DNA from: Amycolatopsis sp. FBCC-B4732
GTDB taxonomy: Bacteria; Actinomycetota; Actinomycetes; Mycobacteriales; Pseudonocardiaceae
DNA length: 64,000 nucleotides
NCBI RefSeq assembly: GCF_023008405.1
Contig: NZ_CP095376.1
Coordinates: 10,086,501 to 10,150,500 of the forward strand
Direction of reading: 5' to 3'
Shown here: positions 15,842 through 24,531 of the stretch, piece by piece
How the letters are laid out: each line of letters begins with the position of its first letter
Position numbering within the stretch: the first letter of the stretch is position 1
Notes under the pieces: generated by a model
What the model was told of the DNA's origin: nothing
Seen by the model: only the letters and a program-made list of their open reading frames with translations
Database searches by the model: none
Position numbers and translations under genes: made by a program

Positions 15842-16264
15842 CCGCGGGAAGACCCACCGCCGGTAGCCGTACCAGCGGAACGCCGTCCCGCACAGCGTGC
15901 CCAGCACCATCCCCGCGACGAAGTCCGCGATCTCCTGCGCCAGGAAGCCCACGTGCGGCTCCTCCAGCCGCAGCACGTACCGCGACACCAGCGGCGGCAC
16001 CAGGTTCACGGCCACCGCACCCGCGTTGACCACGAAGAACAGCGTCGCCTCGCGCAGCCGCTGGTGGCCGCCGCGGCCGGCGAACGACCAGCGGCGCGAC
16101 AGCAGGTAGGCGAACGCCGTCGAGGCGATCGTGGCGAGCGCGAGCGCCGTCACCGGCTTCTCCCGGAACACGGTGAGCTTCAGGCTGTAGTCGCCCAGTA
16201 GGGTGACCCCGTACGCGGCCAAGCCGACGACGGCGAAGCGGAGCAGCTCTCGCGGCTCGGGCAT
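15731..16264 (-). CDS. GtrA-like membrane protein
   Basis: This 177-residue protein has four predicted transmembrane helices within residues 8-135. Motifs are those of the GtrA/DPMS family: LLRFAVVGLAAYGVTLLGDY, AYLLSRRWSFAGRG, and FRWYGYRRWVF at the end of the domain. Such proteins help move lipid-linked sugars across the membrane. The last 35 or so residues are not family-like and are antisense to the 3' end of the GNAT gene. The reading frame simply continues because no stop occurs, giving a 111-bp convergent overlap. Confidence 0.8.
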   Translation of the reverse strand: MPEPRELLRFAVVGLAAYGVTLLGDYSLKLTVFREKPVTALALATIASTAFAYLLSRRWSFAGRGGHQRLREATLFFVVNAGAVAVNLVPPLVSRYVLRLEEPHVGFLAQEIADFVAGMVLGTLCGTAFRWYGYRRWVFPRSAPPVGVPQFGEPELVVERLPGPGRGQRDGTVLEVP

Positions 16265-16303
16265 GGTTCCTCCAGGTGACGCCGACAGGGTGGAGGTCTT
16301 TCG

Positions 16304-16906
16304 ATGGCACGCAAGGGCGAGGGGAGCGAGCTGCCCTCGGTCGCCGAACTGGTGGACCTCTCGCAGACGAGGCCGCTGATGATCCGCGGTGACCTCGACG
16401 CGAAGCTCGCCGAGGAGCCCGCGCCAGAACCGGAGACCAAGCCCGACCCGCTCGCCATCCTCGACGCCGAACTGGCGGCGCCGGAGCCCGCGGACGAGCG
16501 CCCGCAGGACGCTCCGCCCGCCGACACCTCGCGCCGGACCAAGCCGTTCATCCTCGCCGCCGGCGGGGTCGTCGCGCTCGGGCTGGCCGCCGTCGTGCTG
16601 TTCCAGCCGCACCAGGTCGGCGGGACGGCCGTGCCGCCGCCCGGGGCCGGCGCCCCCGTTCCGCCGCCGACCTCCAGCGAGGCGGTGGAGACGATGAGCG
16701 CGTCCGCCGAAGCGCCGCCGCTCACCGCGGAGGTGCACGACTCCCCGGCCAGGAAGCCGAGCGCGCCCGCCGTCGCGGGCCGCAAACCCGCGGGTCCCGC
16801 GACGACGGCGCCGCCACCGCCGGACCAGCAGGACCAGTGGCGCGAATACGTCAGCTCGGTGATCAGCTCGTGGCAGCAGCGCCCGCACGGCGGGCGCACC
16901 CGCTGA
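16304..16906 (+). CDS. Single-pass membrane protein with Pro/Ala-rich exterior, function unknown
   Basis: This 200-residue protein was not recognised. It has an acidic cytoplasmic part (1-77), one transmembrane helix at about 82-100 (FILAAGGVVALGLAAVVLF) and a Pro/Ala/Thr-rich extracytoplasmic tail ending in QWREYVSSVISSWQQR. The N-terminal PSVAELVDLSQTRPLMIRGD is the most specific-looking segment. It is divergent from the GtrA-like gene (39 bp apart) and convergent with the secreted lipase. Composition suggests an envelope-anchored role only. Confidence 0.7.
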   Translation: MARKGEGSELPSVAELVDLSQTRPLMIRGDLDAKLAEEPAPEPETKPDPLAILDAELAAPEPADERPQDAPPADTSRRTKPFILAAGGVVALGLAAVVLFQPHQVGGTAVPPPGAGAPVPPPTSSEAVETMSASAEAPPLTAEVHDSPARKPSAPAVAGRKPAGPATTAPPPPDQQDQWREYVSSVISSWQQRPHGGRTR

Positions 16907-18103
16907 TCAGCAGTTCGAGCTCGCCGGCTTGCCGTCGATCCGGTCCTTGACGAAGGCCAGGACGTCGGCGTTGCCGGTGTAGACCAGCGTGATGTGGTCG
17001 GTGTCGTAGGTCTTCCACGTCTCGGCGACACCGGCCGCGCAGTACGCCTTGTGCAGCGCGTCGGCCTGCGCGAACTGCACCAGCTGGTCGCCGGTGCCGT
17101 GGTACTGGAACACCGGCACCTTCGGCGGGGTGCCGCCGAGCTTGTTCTCGTTCAGCCGGGCCACCCACGCGGGCTTGATGTAGCCCGGGCCGGTCGTGTA
17201 GTCCGCGATCTTCTGGTTCGCGTACGTCGTGAGCAGCTCGAACGTGCATGCGCTCTGCTTCATTTCGGCGAGCTTCGCGCGGCCGTTGTCGCTGAGGAAC
17301 GAGTCGAGCTGCAGCTCGGGGTAGGCCTGGTCGAGGCCCACCAGTGCGTAGGCGAACACGCCGAACCCGAACTTCCCGTCGAGCTGCAGCGTCACCTGGA
17401 CCAGGTCCGCGGGCACCCCGCCGGCCGCGATCCCGACGAGGTTCAGCTCGGGTGCGTACGCCGGCTGCAGCTCGCCGGCCCACGCCGCGGCGCCGCCGCC
17501 CTGGGAGTAGCCGCGGAAGACGACCTTCGCCGCCGGGGACAGCCCGGCCGCGGTGAGCCGCTGAGCCGCGCGGACGCCGTCGATCACCGCCGGACCTTCG
17601 GCGCGGCCCACGACGTAGGTCGTCTTCGGCGTGCTCTGGTAGCCCTCGTAGTCCGGGACGGTGACGGCGTAGCCCGCGTCGAGCAGGTCGTCGAGGCCGG
17701 GCTGCTCGTAGAACGCGCCGATGTCGATCATCTTCGACGGCGTGCACGCGAACGCGGGGCCGTGCGTGCCCGGGTCGAACGAGACGATCGGGGCGGTGGC
17801 GCGGTTCGCGGTCTTCGGCACCAGCACGGTGCCGGTGACCGCGTCGGGCTGCCCGAGCGCGTTCGTCGACAGGTACATCACCTGCCACGCGTCGACCGAC
17901 GCCTTGCGCGGGCCCGCGTTCGACGGGCGCCAGCGGAGCACGTCGCCCGGCTTGCCCGCAGGCAGCGGGGACGGCGGCGTGTAGAAGGAGTCGTCGGCCG
18001 GCCCGGTCCCGGCCGCGGGCGCGGGGGCCGCCGAAGCGGCGGGGGCGAGCGCCGTCGCGAGGACCAGCGCCACCAGCGCGGCGAGTCCGCGGCGGGCGCT
18101 CAC
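16907..18103 (-). CDS. Secreted lipase (LIP family)
   Basis: This 398-residue protein has a Sec signal peptide (VSARRGLAALVALVLATALAPAASA). The mature enzyme resembles actinobacterial secretory lipases: nucleophile Ser in GYSQGGGAAAW, Asp in YHGTGDQLVQF and His in YDTDHITLV, with Cys residues near the termini for disulfides. It would hydrolyse acylglycerols or other esters outside the cell. Its GTG start overlaps the stop of the upstream lipoprotein gene (GTGA), so the two are co-translated. Confidence 0.87.
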   Translation of the reverse strand: MSARRGLAALVALVLATALAPAASAAPAPAAGTGPADDSFYTPPSPLPAGKPGDVLRWRPSNAGPRKASVDAWQVMYLSTNALGQPDAVTGTVLVPKTANRATAPIVSFDPGTHGPAFACTPSKMIDIGAFYEQPGLDDLLDAGYAVTVPDYEGYQSTPKTTYVVGRAEGPAVIDGVRAAQRLTAAGLSPAAKVVFRGYSQGGGAAAWAGELQPAYAPELNLVGIAAGGVPADLVQVTLQLDGKFGFGVFAYALVGLDQAYPELQLDSFLSDNGRAKLAEMKQSACTFELLTTYANQKIADYTTGPGYIKPAWVARLNENKLGGTPPKVPVFQYHGTGDQLVQFAQADALHKAYCAAGVAETWKTYDTDHITLVYTGNADVLAFVKDRIDGKPASSNC

Positions 18104-18666
18104 GCGCCGCTCCCGTAGACGCGCTTGCAGGTCGCGGACTCGCTGAAGGCCAGGTCCAGCTCGGGGTTGGCCTTGAGGTCCTTGATCGGGCCCTCCGGGT
18201 CGGCGAGCTGCCCCATGGTGGCGTCGGCTTCGGAGATGACCTTCCGCAGGCTGGCGTCGTCGGTGACCTTCGCCTGCTCCATCTTGGCCTTCGTCTCGCC
18301 GACCTTGGTCTTGGTCGCGGTGAGGTTGCCGGTGGCCTTGTCCACTGCGGACTGTCCATCCGGGACGGGCGGGACGCCGGCGCCGCGGATGCCGCCCGCC
18401 ATGTCGTCGAGGGCGGAGCCGAGCCTGCTCAGGAAGTCGACCATCGCGTCGCGGGTCTTCACCGGGTCGGCGCTGTCGACCGCCGGTGGCTGCGAAAGCT
18501 TCGCCGAGCCCGCCGCCACCCCGGTGCACACCTTGTCGACCCAGGCGAGCGCCGCGGGGTCGGCGTGGCGGCCGGGGTCGGCCGCCGGGGCGTCCGAGCC
18601 ACAGGCGGCGCACGACAGAAGTGCGGCCGCCGCCATTGCGAGCACCGCGCTGTGCATTCTTTTCAT
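18100..18666 (-). CDS. Small lipoprotein, function unknown, co-expressed with lipase
   Basis: This 188-residue protein begins MKRMHSAVLAMAAAALLSCAACG, a lipoprotein signal with a lipobox-like LLSC. The mature part is helical and has one Cys near each end (DKVCTG and TCKRVY), possibly a disulfide. A long charged helix lies at about 110-165 (coiled-coil-like). No family was recognised. Coupling to the secreted lipase suggests a lipase helper or chaperone-like anchor, which is inference from position only. Confidence 0.72.
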   Translation of the reverse strand: MKRMHSAVLAMAAAALLSCAACGSDAPAADPGRHADPAALAWVDKVCTGVAAGSAKLSQPPAVDSADPVKTRDAMVDFLSRLGSALDDMAGGIRGAGVPPVPDGQSAVDKATGNLTATKTKVGETKAKMEQAKVTDDASLRKVISEADATMGQLADPEGPIKDLKANPELDLAFSESATCKRVYGSGA

Positions 18667-18985
18667 GGGTTTCGAAGCTACGCGGCGCGGTTGTCCGCGA
18701 GCAAGGAGAGAATGACCGGTTGGCACCTCCGTCAACATTCGGCGGCGGGGACTTGTCACGTGCGTCAGCGGTTCGGTGACGGCGCTGTGCTGGGGAAACC
18801 TTCCTCCGTCTGCTAGGAACCCGGCCCGGCCGACGTGCCCGTGTGACAATTTGCGGGTGTGGCGTGGCGTTTTCACCAAAAGCTCTTGATTGCCGCCATC
18901 CGCGCTCGTTAGCTTACGGTCGGTCGCGATTCTCGCAGAATGTGCGCGCCGTTTCGTATCACTGTTGATACACGGAAGGACCATC
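18667..18985 (+). promoter_or_regulatory. 319-bp divergent intergenic region with promoter for the DUF6801-like gene
   Basis: TTGATT (18886-18891) and TTAGCT (18909-18914), 17 bp apart, form the best promoter here, reading toward the secreted protein gene. The rest is gene-free. The leftward lipoprotein gene must also be transcribed from here, but I could not define its promoter. Confidence 0.5.
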
Positions 18986-20212
18986 GTGAGTCACCCAAGA
19001 GGCAAGAAGAAGACGGTCGCGGCCGCCGCGGCCACGGCGGCGGTGGGGCTGGTCGCCACGGCACTCGTGCTCGGGGCGCAGACCAGTGCCGCCGACCCGA
19101 TCTCGCTGACGCTGAACTACCACTGCACGCTCCCGCTGGTGGGTTCGCAGTCGCTGAAGGTGGTGATCAACACCGATCTGCCGACCACCGTCAACACCGG
19201 CCAGCCGACCGGCGCGTTCGACATCAAGGCCGTGTCCACGATCAACGCGGACACCGTCGCCGGCCTCAGCCTGATCGGTGCCACGACGATCGAGGGCACC
19301 GCGACGGCGGCCGCGACCGTCGCCGCGCCGAGCCTCAACCTGCCGGTGAACGTCCCGATCACGCTGGAGAAGACGAACATCCCGGCTTCGGGTGAGCTGA
19401 ACATCAACGCGTCGGGCAAGACGCCGTCGCTGACGTTCACCCAGCCCGGGCAGGCGAAGATCACCGTCGGCGACCTGAACCTCAAGGTCACCCCGCGCAA
19501 GGCCGACGGCTCGGTCACCGGCATCACGCCGGACGGCACCATCGACGCGCCCTGCACGCAGGACGCCGGCCAGAACAACACCCTGGCCACGATCACCATC
19601 GCGGGCGGTGGCGGCACGACCCCGCCGACCACGACCCCGCCGGTGACCACGCCCCCGACCACCACCCCGCCGGTGACCACGCCGCCCACCACGACCCCGC
19701 CGGGCGGCGGCATCAAGTACTCCTTCGGCATCACCGGCCAGACCGCGCTGAAGTCCCTCGGCAGCACCGCGCCGATCAAGGGTTCGTTCGACGCCGACGT
19801 CAACCTGTCGGCCAAAACGTTCGTCGGCGACCTGAAGCTGGACCCGACGCACACCGACTTCAAGCTCCTCGGCTTCCTGCCGGGCAGCTCGGACGTCAAG
19901 GTCGTGCAGAACGGCCCGCAGACCGGTGAACTCGTCGGCACCGGTTTCAAGGCGCACATCAAGTTCGACACGTTCCTCACGCAGGTCAACCTGTTCGGCT
20001 TCCCGATCAGCAGCGACCCGAAGTGCGGCACGGTCAGCCCATCGACCAGCGAGATGACCACCGGCCCCGACTTCGACCTGCTCAAGGGCGGGAAGCTCTC
20101 GGGCACCTACTCGCTGTCCGCGCTGCAGAACTGCGGCGCGTTCAACGACTACATCAGCGCGTTCGCCAAGAGCGACGGCAACTCGCTGGACCTGGTGCTC
20201 GCCAAGAAGTGA
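18986..20212 (+). CDS. Secreted DUF6801-like protein with Pro/Thr linker
   Basis: This 408-residue protein starts at GTG 18986 after an AAGGA site. It has a Sec signal (about 1-35), a beta-rich domain (36-205) containing the pair YHCTLPLVG and DAPCTQDAGQ, and a linker of TTTPPVTTPP repeats (about 212-240). A second beta domain (243-408) has two Cys. The first domain matches actinobacterial DUF6801 secreted proteins; biochemical function is unknown. A paralogue without the long linker follows directly, so this is a tandem duplication. Confidence 0.8.
   Translation: MSHPRGKKKTVAAAAATAAVGLVATALVLGAQTSAADPISLTLNYHCTLPLVGSQSLKVVINTDLPTTVNTGQPTGAFDIKAVSTINADTVAGLSLIGATTIEGTATAAATVAAPSLNLPVNVPITLEKTNIPASGELNINASGKTPSLTFTQPGQAKITVGDLNLKVTPRKADGSVTGITPDGTIDAPCTQDAGQNNTLATITIAGGGGTTPPTTTPPVTTPPTTTPPVTTPPTTTPPGGGIKYSFGITGQTALKSLGSTAPIKGSFDADVNLSAKTFVGDLKLDPTHTDFKLLGFLPGSSDVKVVQNGPQTGELVGTGFKAHIKFDTFLTQVNLFGFPISSDPKCGTVSPSTSEMTTGPDFDLLKGGKLSGTYSLSALQNCGAFNDYISAFAKSDGNSLDLVLAKK
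19617..19702 (+). repeat. Coding tandem repeat (Pro/Thr linker)
   Basis: Repeating CCGACCACG-type units encode TTTPPVTTPP copies joining the two domains of the secreted protein. Units vary mostly at third codon positions. Confidence 0.75.
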
Positions 20213-20221
20213 CCCGAACTG

Positions 20222-20252
20222 CCGGCCCCCGTCGCGCCGCGGCGGGGGCCGG
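20222..20252 (+). terminator. GC-rich hairpin between the two DUF6801-like genes
   Basis: CCGGCCCCCG and CGGGGGCCGG form a perfect 10-bp stem with an 11-base loop, 10 bp after the first stop. There is no T-run, so it may attenuate rather than end transcription into the paralogue. Confidence 0.55.
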
Positions 20253-20277
20253 TGCCATGCCCTCGAAGGGAGAGCCC

Positions 20278-21342
20278 GTGCGGAAAGCCCGGTCGTTGCT
20301 CGCGGCGGCCCTCGCCTGCCTGGTGCTGCCGCTCGCGGCCGTGCCCGCGCACGCGTCGACGCCGATCACCAAGAAGCTGAGCTACACCTGCCCGTTCCCG
20401 TTGATCGGGCGGCAGAAGCTGGACGTCGAGATCAAGGCAGCGTTCGACGTCCCGTCCGCGCCGGGGGGCACGTTCACCACGGCGGACCTCGCGGTCTCGG
20501 TGACCGTGCCCGACAAGTCCACCCGCGGCCTGGCACTGGTCGGCGCGGCGAGCATCGAAGGGACGGCGTCCGCAGGGGTGACGCTGACCAACGGCCCGCT
20601 GACGCTGCCGCTGGCCCTGCCGCTCACGGTGGCGAAGACGGCGGTGCCGTCGTCGGGGCCGTTCACCACGCCGGCGACCGGCTCGGTCCCGCCGGTGCAG
20701 CTGCCGAACGCGGGCAAGACCGCGCTGACGATCGGCGGCTTCAGCACGCGCCTCACGCCGAAGAAGGCCGACGGGTCGTTCACCGGGCTCGGCTCGTTCA
20801 CCTCGGACTGCACGCTCGACGCCGGCCAGGACCCGGTGCTGCTGAGCTTCGACCTCGGCAGCACGCAGACCCGGCACGACTACGGCGTGACCGGCTCGAC
20901 GACGCTCAAGGCCCTGGGGGCGACGGCGCCGCTCACCGGGTCGTTCGCCGTCCCGGGCTTCGCCGCGGCGTTCGACCCGGCGAAGGCGGAGTTCAAGGTC
21001 TTCGGGTTCGTCCCCGGGACGGCGGATCTGCGGTTCACCCCCGACGGCCCGCAGACCGGCGAACTCACCGGGGACGGGTTCGTCGCGCACGCGAACCTCG
21101 CGCTGGCGGTGCCGCAGGTGACGCTGTTCGGCCTGCCGGTCGCCGACGCGGGCTGCCGGGCGAGCGCACCGATCTCGGTGGACCTGCGCACGGGCACCGG
21201 CTTCGCGCTCGCCACCGGCGGCCCGGTGACCGGCGGGTTCGCGATCCCGGCGCTGACCGGCTGCGGCACGTTCACCGCGTACCTGAGTTCGCTGTTCCAA
21301 GGCGACGGCAACACGTTCGCCGTCACCTTGGCCGCGCGCTGA
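20278..21342 (+). CDS. Secreted DUF6801-like protein, paralogue
   Basis: This 354-residue protein has a signal peptide (VRKARSLLAAALACLVLPLAAVPAHA region). Its two beta domains are colinear with the upstream protein: YTCPFPLIG against YHCTLPLVG, LTPKKADGSFTG against VTPRKADGSVTG, and FKVFGFVPGTAD against FKLLGFLPGSSD. The Pro/Thr linker is replaced by a short joint. GTG 20278 has a GAAGGGA site; ATG 20257 is a possible earlier start. Function unknown; extracellular or cell-wall location expected. Confidence 0.8.
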   Translation: MRKARSLLAAALACLVLPLAAVPAHASTPITKKLSYTCPFPLIGRQKLDVEIKAAFDVPSAPGGTFTTADLAVSVTVPDKSTRGLALVGAASIEGTASAGVTLTNGPLTLPLALPLTVAKTAVPSSGPFTTPATGSVPPVQLPNAGKTALTIGGFSTRLTPKKADGSFTGLGSFTSDCTLDAGQDPVLLSFDLGSTQTRHDYGVTGSTTLKALGATAPLTGSFAVPGFAAAFDPAKAEFKVFGFVPGTADLRFTPDGPQTGELTGDGFVAHANLALAVPQVTLFGLPVADAGCRASAPISVDLRTGTGFALATGGPVTGGFAIPALTGCGTFTAYLSSLFQGDGNTFAVTLAAR

Positions 21343-21458
21343 CCGGCCGGCACGCGTACGTCGCCGAGACGAACTCCGGACGTCCGTTGTTCCGAGCTGT
21401 CGATTTCGCCGACTCTCGCGTGACGGGGTAGGAAAGGACCACGACGAGAGGAACGGAC

Positions 21459-21893
21459 TTGCCGAAGGAGATCGTGGACCGGCACATCGGGCTGCCGGAC
21501 CGGATCGGCGAGCCGGGCGGGAAGGTGACCGCGGGCTTGGCGCTGCAGCCCGACGAGACGGCCACCGCCCTCCGCGGCGACCTCGTCACCGACGGGCCGT
21601 TCGTGGAGACCAGGGAGGTGCTGGCCGGGGTGTACCTGCTCGAGGCCCACGACCTCGTCCACGCGCTCGCCTGCGCGAAGCTGACGCCGGTCGCCGAGGG
21701 CGGCGTCGAGGTCCGGCCGCTGATCGACTTCCAGGTGGTGCCGGACTGCGTCCCGCCGCGGACGCCGTCGCCGCGGCGGTGCGGGTCACCCGCGACCTCG
21801 ACGAGGCCGAGGAGGCCGTGCAGGACGCCTGCCTGCAGGCGCTGCAGCGCCGGGCGCGCGACGGCGTCCCGGACCGGCCCGGCGCGTGGCTGA
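21459..21893 (+). CDS. DGPF/YCII-domain protein, shortened
   Basis: The reading frame from TTG 21459 holds the core of a YCII-related DGPF protein: TALRGDLVTDGPFVETREVLAGVYLLEA and GGVEVRPLIDF. The usual N-terminal MKYLLL strand is missing. Past residue 92 the sequence is not family-like and overlaps the sigma-factor frame. DGPF proteins accompany ECF42-type sigma factors, and such a sigma remnant follows. The upstream TGTCGA (21398-21403) may be part of an ECF-type promoter. Both ends look damaged, so the product may not function. Confidence 0.5.
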   Translation: MPKEIVDRHIGLPDRIGEPGGKVTAGLALQPDETATALRGDLVTDGPFVETREVLAGVYLLEAHDLVHALACAKLTPVAEGGVEVRPLIDFQVVPDCVPPRTPSPRRCGSPATSTRPRRPCRTPACRRCSAGRATASRTGPARG

Positions 21894-23224
21894 CCACGGT
21901 CGCGCGCCGGACCGCGCTCAACGGCGTCCGGCACCGGGAAGTGCTGCGGCGCAAGCTGCCGCTGCTGGTCGAGCCCGAGGCGACCGAGCCGCCGGAGCCG
22001 GCCGGCCCGATCCCGGACGACCGCCTGCGGCTCGTCTTCACCTGCTGCCACCCGGCGCTCGCGCAGGAGGCCCAGATCGCGCTGACGCTGCGGCTGGTGT
22101 GCGGGGTGGCGACCGCCGACATCGCGCACGCGTTCCTGGTGCCGGAGCCGACGATGGCCGCGCGGATCACGCGGGCGAAGAAGAAGATCGCGGCCGCGAG
22201 CATCCCGTACGCGGTGCCGTCGGCCGCGGACCTGCCCGCGCGGGTGTCGGTCGTGCTGACCGTCGTCCACCTGCTGTTCTCGGCCGGGCACACCGCGTCC
22301 ACCGGCACCGGCCTGGTCCGCGACGAGCTGACCGGCCGCGCCCTCGACCTGGCGCGGATGCTGCGGGCCCTGCTGCCGGCCGACACCGAGGTCGCCGGCC
22401 TGCTGGCGCTCCTGCTCGTCCACCAGGCCCGCCGCACGACCCGGACCGACGGCACGGGCCGGTTGCTGCGGTTGGCGGAGCAGGACCGCACCCGCTGGGA
22501 CACCGCGTCGATCGCCGAGGCCGACCGGCTCGTCGTCGAAGCGCTCAAGAGCGGGCCGCCGGGGCGGTTCAGCGTCCAGGCGGCGATCGCGGCACCGCAC
22601 GCGCTGGGCTTGGGGCCGTCCCCGGTGGTGGCGCTCGACCGCGCGGTCGCACTGTCCATGGTGGACGGTCTGGCGGCGGCACTCGGCGAGCTCACCCGCC
22701 TGGAGTCCGACGGCAGGCTGGTCGGCTACCGCTCCTTGCCCGCCACGAAGGCGGACCTGCTGCACCGCCTCGGCCCTCCTGAACACTCACGAGGGCCTGA
22801 ACAGCAGGACGAAGCCCGCGCCCGAAAGGACCAGCGCGGCCAGGAAGAACGCGCCGTGCCCGTAGGAGCGCGTCACGACGTCGCCGACCAGCTGCACCAC
22901 CAGGTCCACGATGCCGAGCGCGCCCACGACCGCCAGCGCCGTCCGCATCCCCTTGACCCCGCGGTGCACGCCGTACACCAGAAGCGCGAAAAGCCCCGCG
23001 CAAAGCACGTACGCCAGCACCACGACCGGCATCGGCAGAGCCGCCTCCACCGGGGTGCGCCGGCCGCCCAGCAGGGAGCCGAGGAGCCAGCACGCGGTGG
23101 CTCCCCACCAGGCGAAAGCGGCTCGGGACGCGGGCACGCCCGGAGCGTAGGCCGGGCGAGCCCGGATCCGGCACGGCCACGAACCGAACCGTTACCCACC
23201 CGGTGTCGCATCGGGGTGCTATAA
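21779..23224 (+). pseudogene. ECF42-type RNA polymerase sigma factor, decayed at both ends
   Basis: From GTG 21779 the frame encodes most of an ECF42 sigma factor: EEAVQDACLQALQRRARDGVPDRPGAWLTTVARRTALNGV (sigma-2), then sigma-4 with LTLRLVCGVATADIAHAFLVPEPTMAARITRAKKKI. The C-terminal TPR-like extension follows, up to SLPATKADLLHRLG (near 22775). The first dozen or so residues of sigma-2 are missing; the frame continues upstream without a start codon. After LHRLG the usual last 40 residues are lost, and the frame reads antisense through the next gene to 23224. The real similarity therefore spans about 21743-22775. Confidence 0.65.
22787..23137 (-). CDS. Small four-helix membrane protein, function unknown
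   Basis: This 116-residue protein has four hydrophobic segments (about 8-22, 36-58, 66-86 and 95-113) and few charges, so it is an integral membrane protein. No family was recognised. Its 3' end abuts the truncated end of the convergent sigma-factor remnant. Third-position GC is normal for the region, which supports a real gene. Confidence 0.7.
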   Translation of the reverse strand: MPASRAAFAWWGATACWLLGSLLGGRRTPVEAALPMPVVVLAYVLCAGLFALLVYGVHRGVKGMRTALAVVGALGIVDLVVQLVGDVVTRSYGHGAFFLAALVLSGAGFVLLFRPS

Positions 23225-23334
23225 AGCGCTACCCCGGTGAGACCGGTTCCGCGGCCGTAGTGGGCCGGCGCCGGTGCCGCTAGGGTTGATCGTCTGGATG
23301 TGCTGGCTCGAGGGCAGCCGAACGGGAGAAGCCG

Positions 23335-24531
23335 GTGACCGCCGCGCACGACTCATCGTGGAATCCCGGCACCCGCCTGCGGGTGCTGCTGATCGAGGAC
23401 GACGACGGCGACGCGCTGCTGGTCGAGGAGATGCTGGCGGACACGTCCGTGCCGTTCTCGCTCGAACGCGTCGAAACGCTCGCCGCCGCGCTGGTCGCCC
23501 CGCTCACGGCCGACTGCGTCGTGCTCGACCTCCAGCTGCCCGACGCGATGGGCCTCAGCGGGCTGACGAAGCTCGTCCAGCACGCGCCCGGGGTCGCCGT
23601 GGTCGTCCTGACCGGGCAGCACGACCAGGCCACCGGCGTCGCCGCGGTCGCCGCCGGCGCGCAGGACTACCTCGTCAAGGACCAGGTGGACGGGCCGCTG
23701 CTGGTGAAGGCGCTGCGCTTCGCCCGTGAACGCAAGCGCGCCGAGCAGGTCGAGCAGCAGTTCCTCCAGCAGCAGCTGCTCGCCCGGGAGAACGCGCGGC
23801 TCGAACGCGGCCTGCTGCCCGTCCCGCTGCTGCGCGACCCGCACCTCGACCTCGCCTCCCGCTACCGCCCCGGCCGCAACGGCTCCCTGCTGGGCGGCGA
23901 CTTCTACGACGCCGTCGAGCTCGCCGACGGCAGCGTGCACATGATGATCGGCGACGTCTGCGGCCACGGCCCGGACGAAGCCGCGCTCGGCGTCGCGCTG
24001 CGGATCGCGTGGCGCTCGCTCGTGATGGCCGGCCTGCCGATGGCCGACGTGCTGAGCATGGTCGAGCGGGTACTGGTGAACGAGCGGATCGAGCCGCTGT
24101 TCGCGACCGTCTGCATGGTCGTCGTCGCGCCGGACCGAAGATCCTTGCGCCTGTCGCTGGCCGGGCACCTGCCGCCGCTGCTGCTCACCCCCGGCGACGG
24201 GCACCTGCTCGACGGCGGGCGCGTCGGCGTCCCGCTCGGCATCGTCGAGGGCGCGAAGTGGGACTCCCTCGACGTCCAGCTGGAACCGGGGTGGTCGCTG
24301 CTGCTCTACACCGACGGCGTCTTCGAGGGCCGCGTCGGCGCCGGGTCCGAACGGCTGGGCCACGAGCGGATGGCCGAGCTCGTGCTCGACATCCTGCACC
24401 GCGGCGGGCTCGACGGCACCGACCTGCTCGACGAACTGATCGCCCGCGCCGAGCGGTTCAACTCCGGCCCGCTCGACGACGACGTCGCCCTCGCCCTGCT
24501 CAGCCACGACCCCGGGGAGCCAGCCCGATGA
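23335..24531 (+). CDS. Response regulator with PP2C-type (SpoIIE) phosphatase output
   Basis: This 398-residue protein has a receiver domain (16-130, phospho-acceptor Asp65 in CVVLDLQLPD, Lys in DYLVKDQ) and a short coiled coil (about 135-160). A SpoIIE/RsbU-like PP2C phosphatase follows (165-390) with metal-binding Asp in LGGDFYDAV, IGDVCGHG and LDDDVALALL. It would dephosphorylate a STAS protein when activated by phosphorylation. It is first of five coupled genes that also encode a kinase, a second receiver, a STAS protein and an RsbW-like kinase. GTG start. Confidence 0.92.
   Translation: MTAAHDSSWNPGTRLRVLLIEDDDGDALLVEEMLADTSVPFSLERVETLAAALVAPLTADCVVLDLQLPDAMGLSGLTKLVQHAPGVAVVVLTGQHDQATGVAAVAAGAQDYLVKDQVDGPLLVKALRFARERKRAEQVEQQFLQQQLLARENARLERGLLPVPLLRDPHLDLASRYRPGRNGSLLGGDFYDAVELADGSVHMMIGDVCGHGPDEAALGVALRIAWRSLVMAGLPMADVLSMVERVLVNERIEPLFATVCMVVVAPDRRSLRLSLAGHLPPLLLTPGDGHLLDGGRVGVPLGIVEGAKWDSLDVQLEPGWSLLLYTDGVFEGRVGAGSERLGHERMAELVLDILHRGGLDGTDLLDELIARAERFNSGPLDDDVALALLSHDPGEPAR

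Noticed and set aside
22776..23224. Extended C-terminus of the sigma factor
   Set aside because: The sequence after LHRLG is the antisense of a membrane-protein gene with normal coding bias and has none of the TPR-like family sequence.
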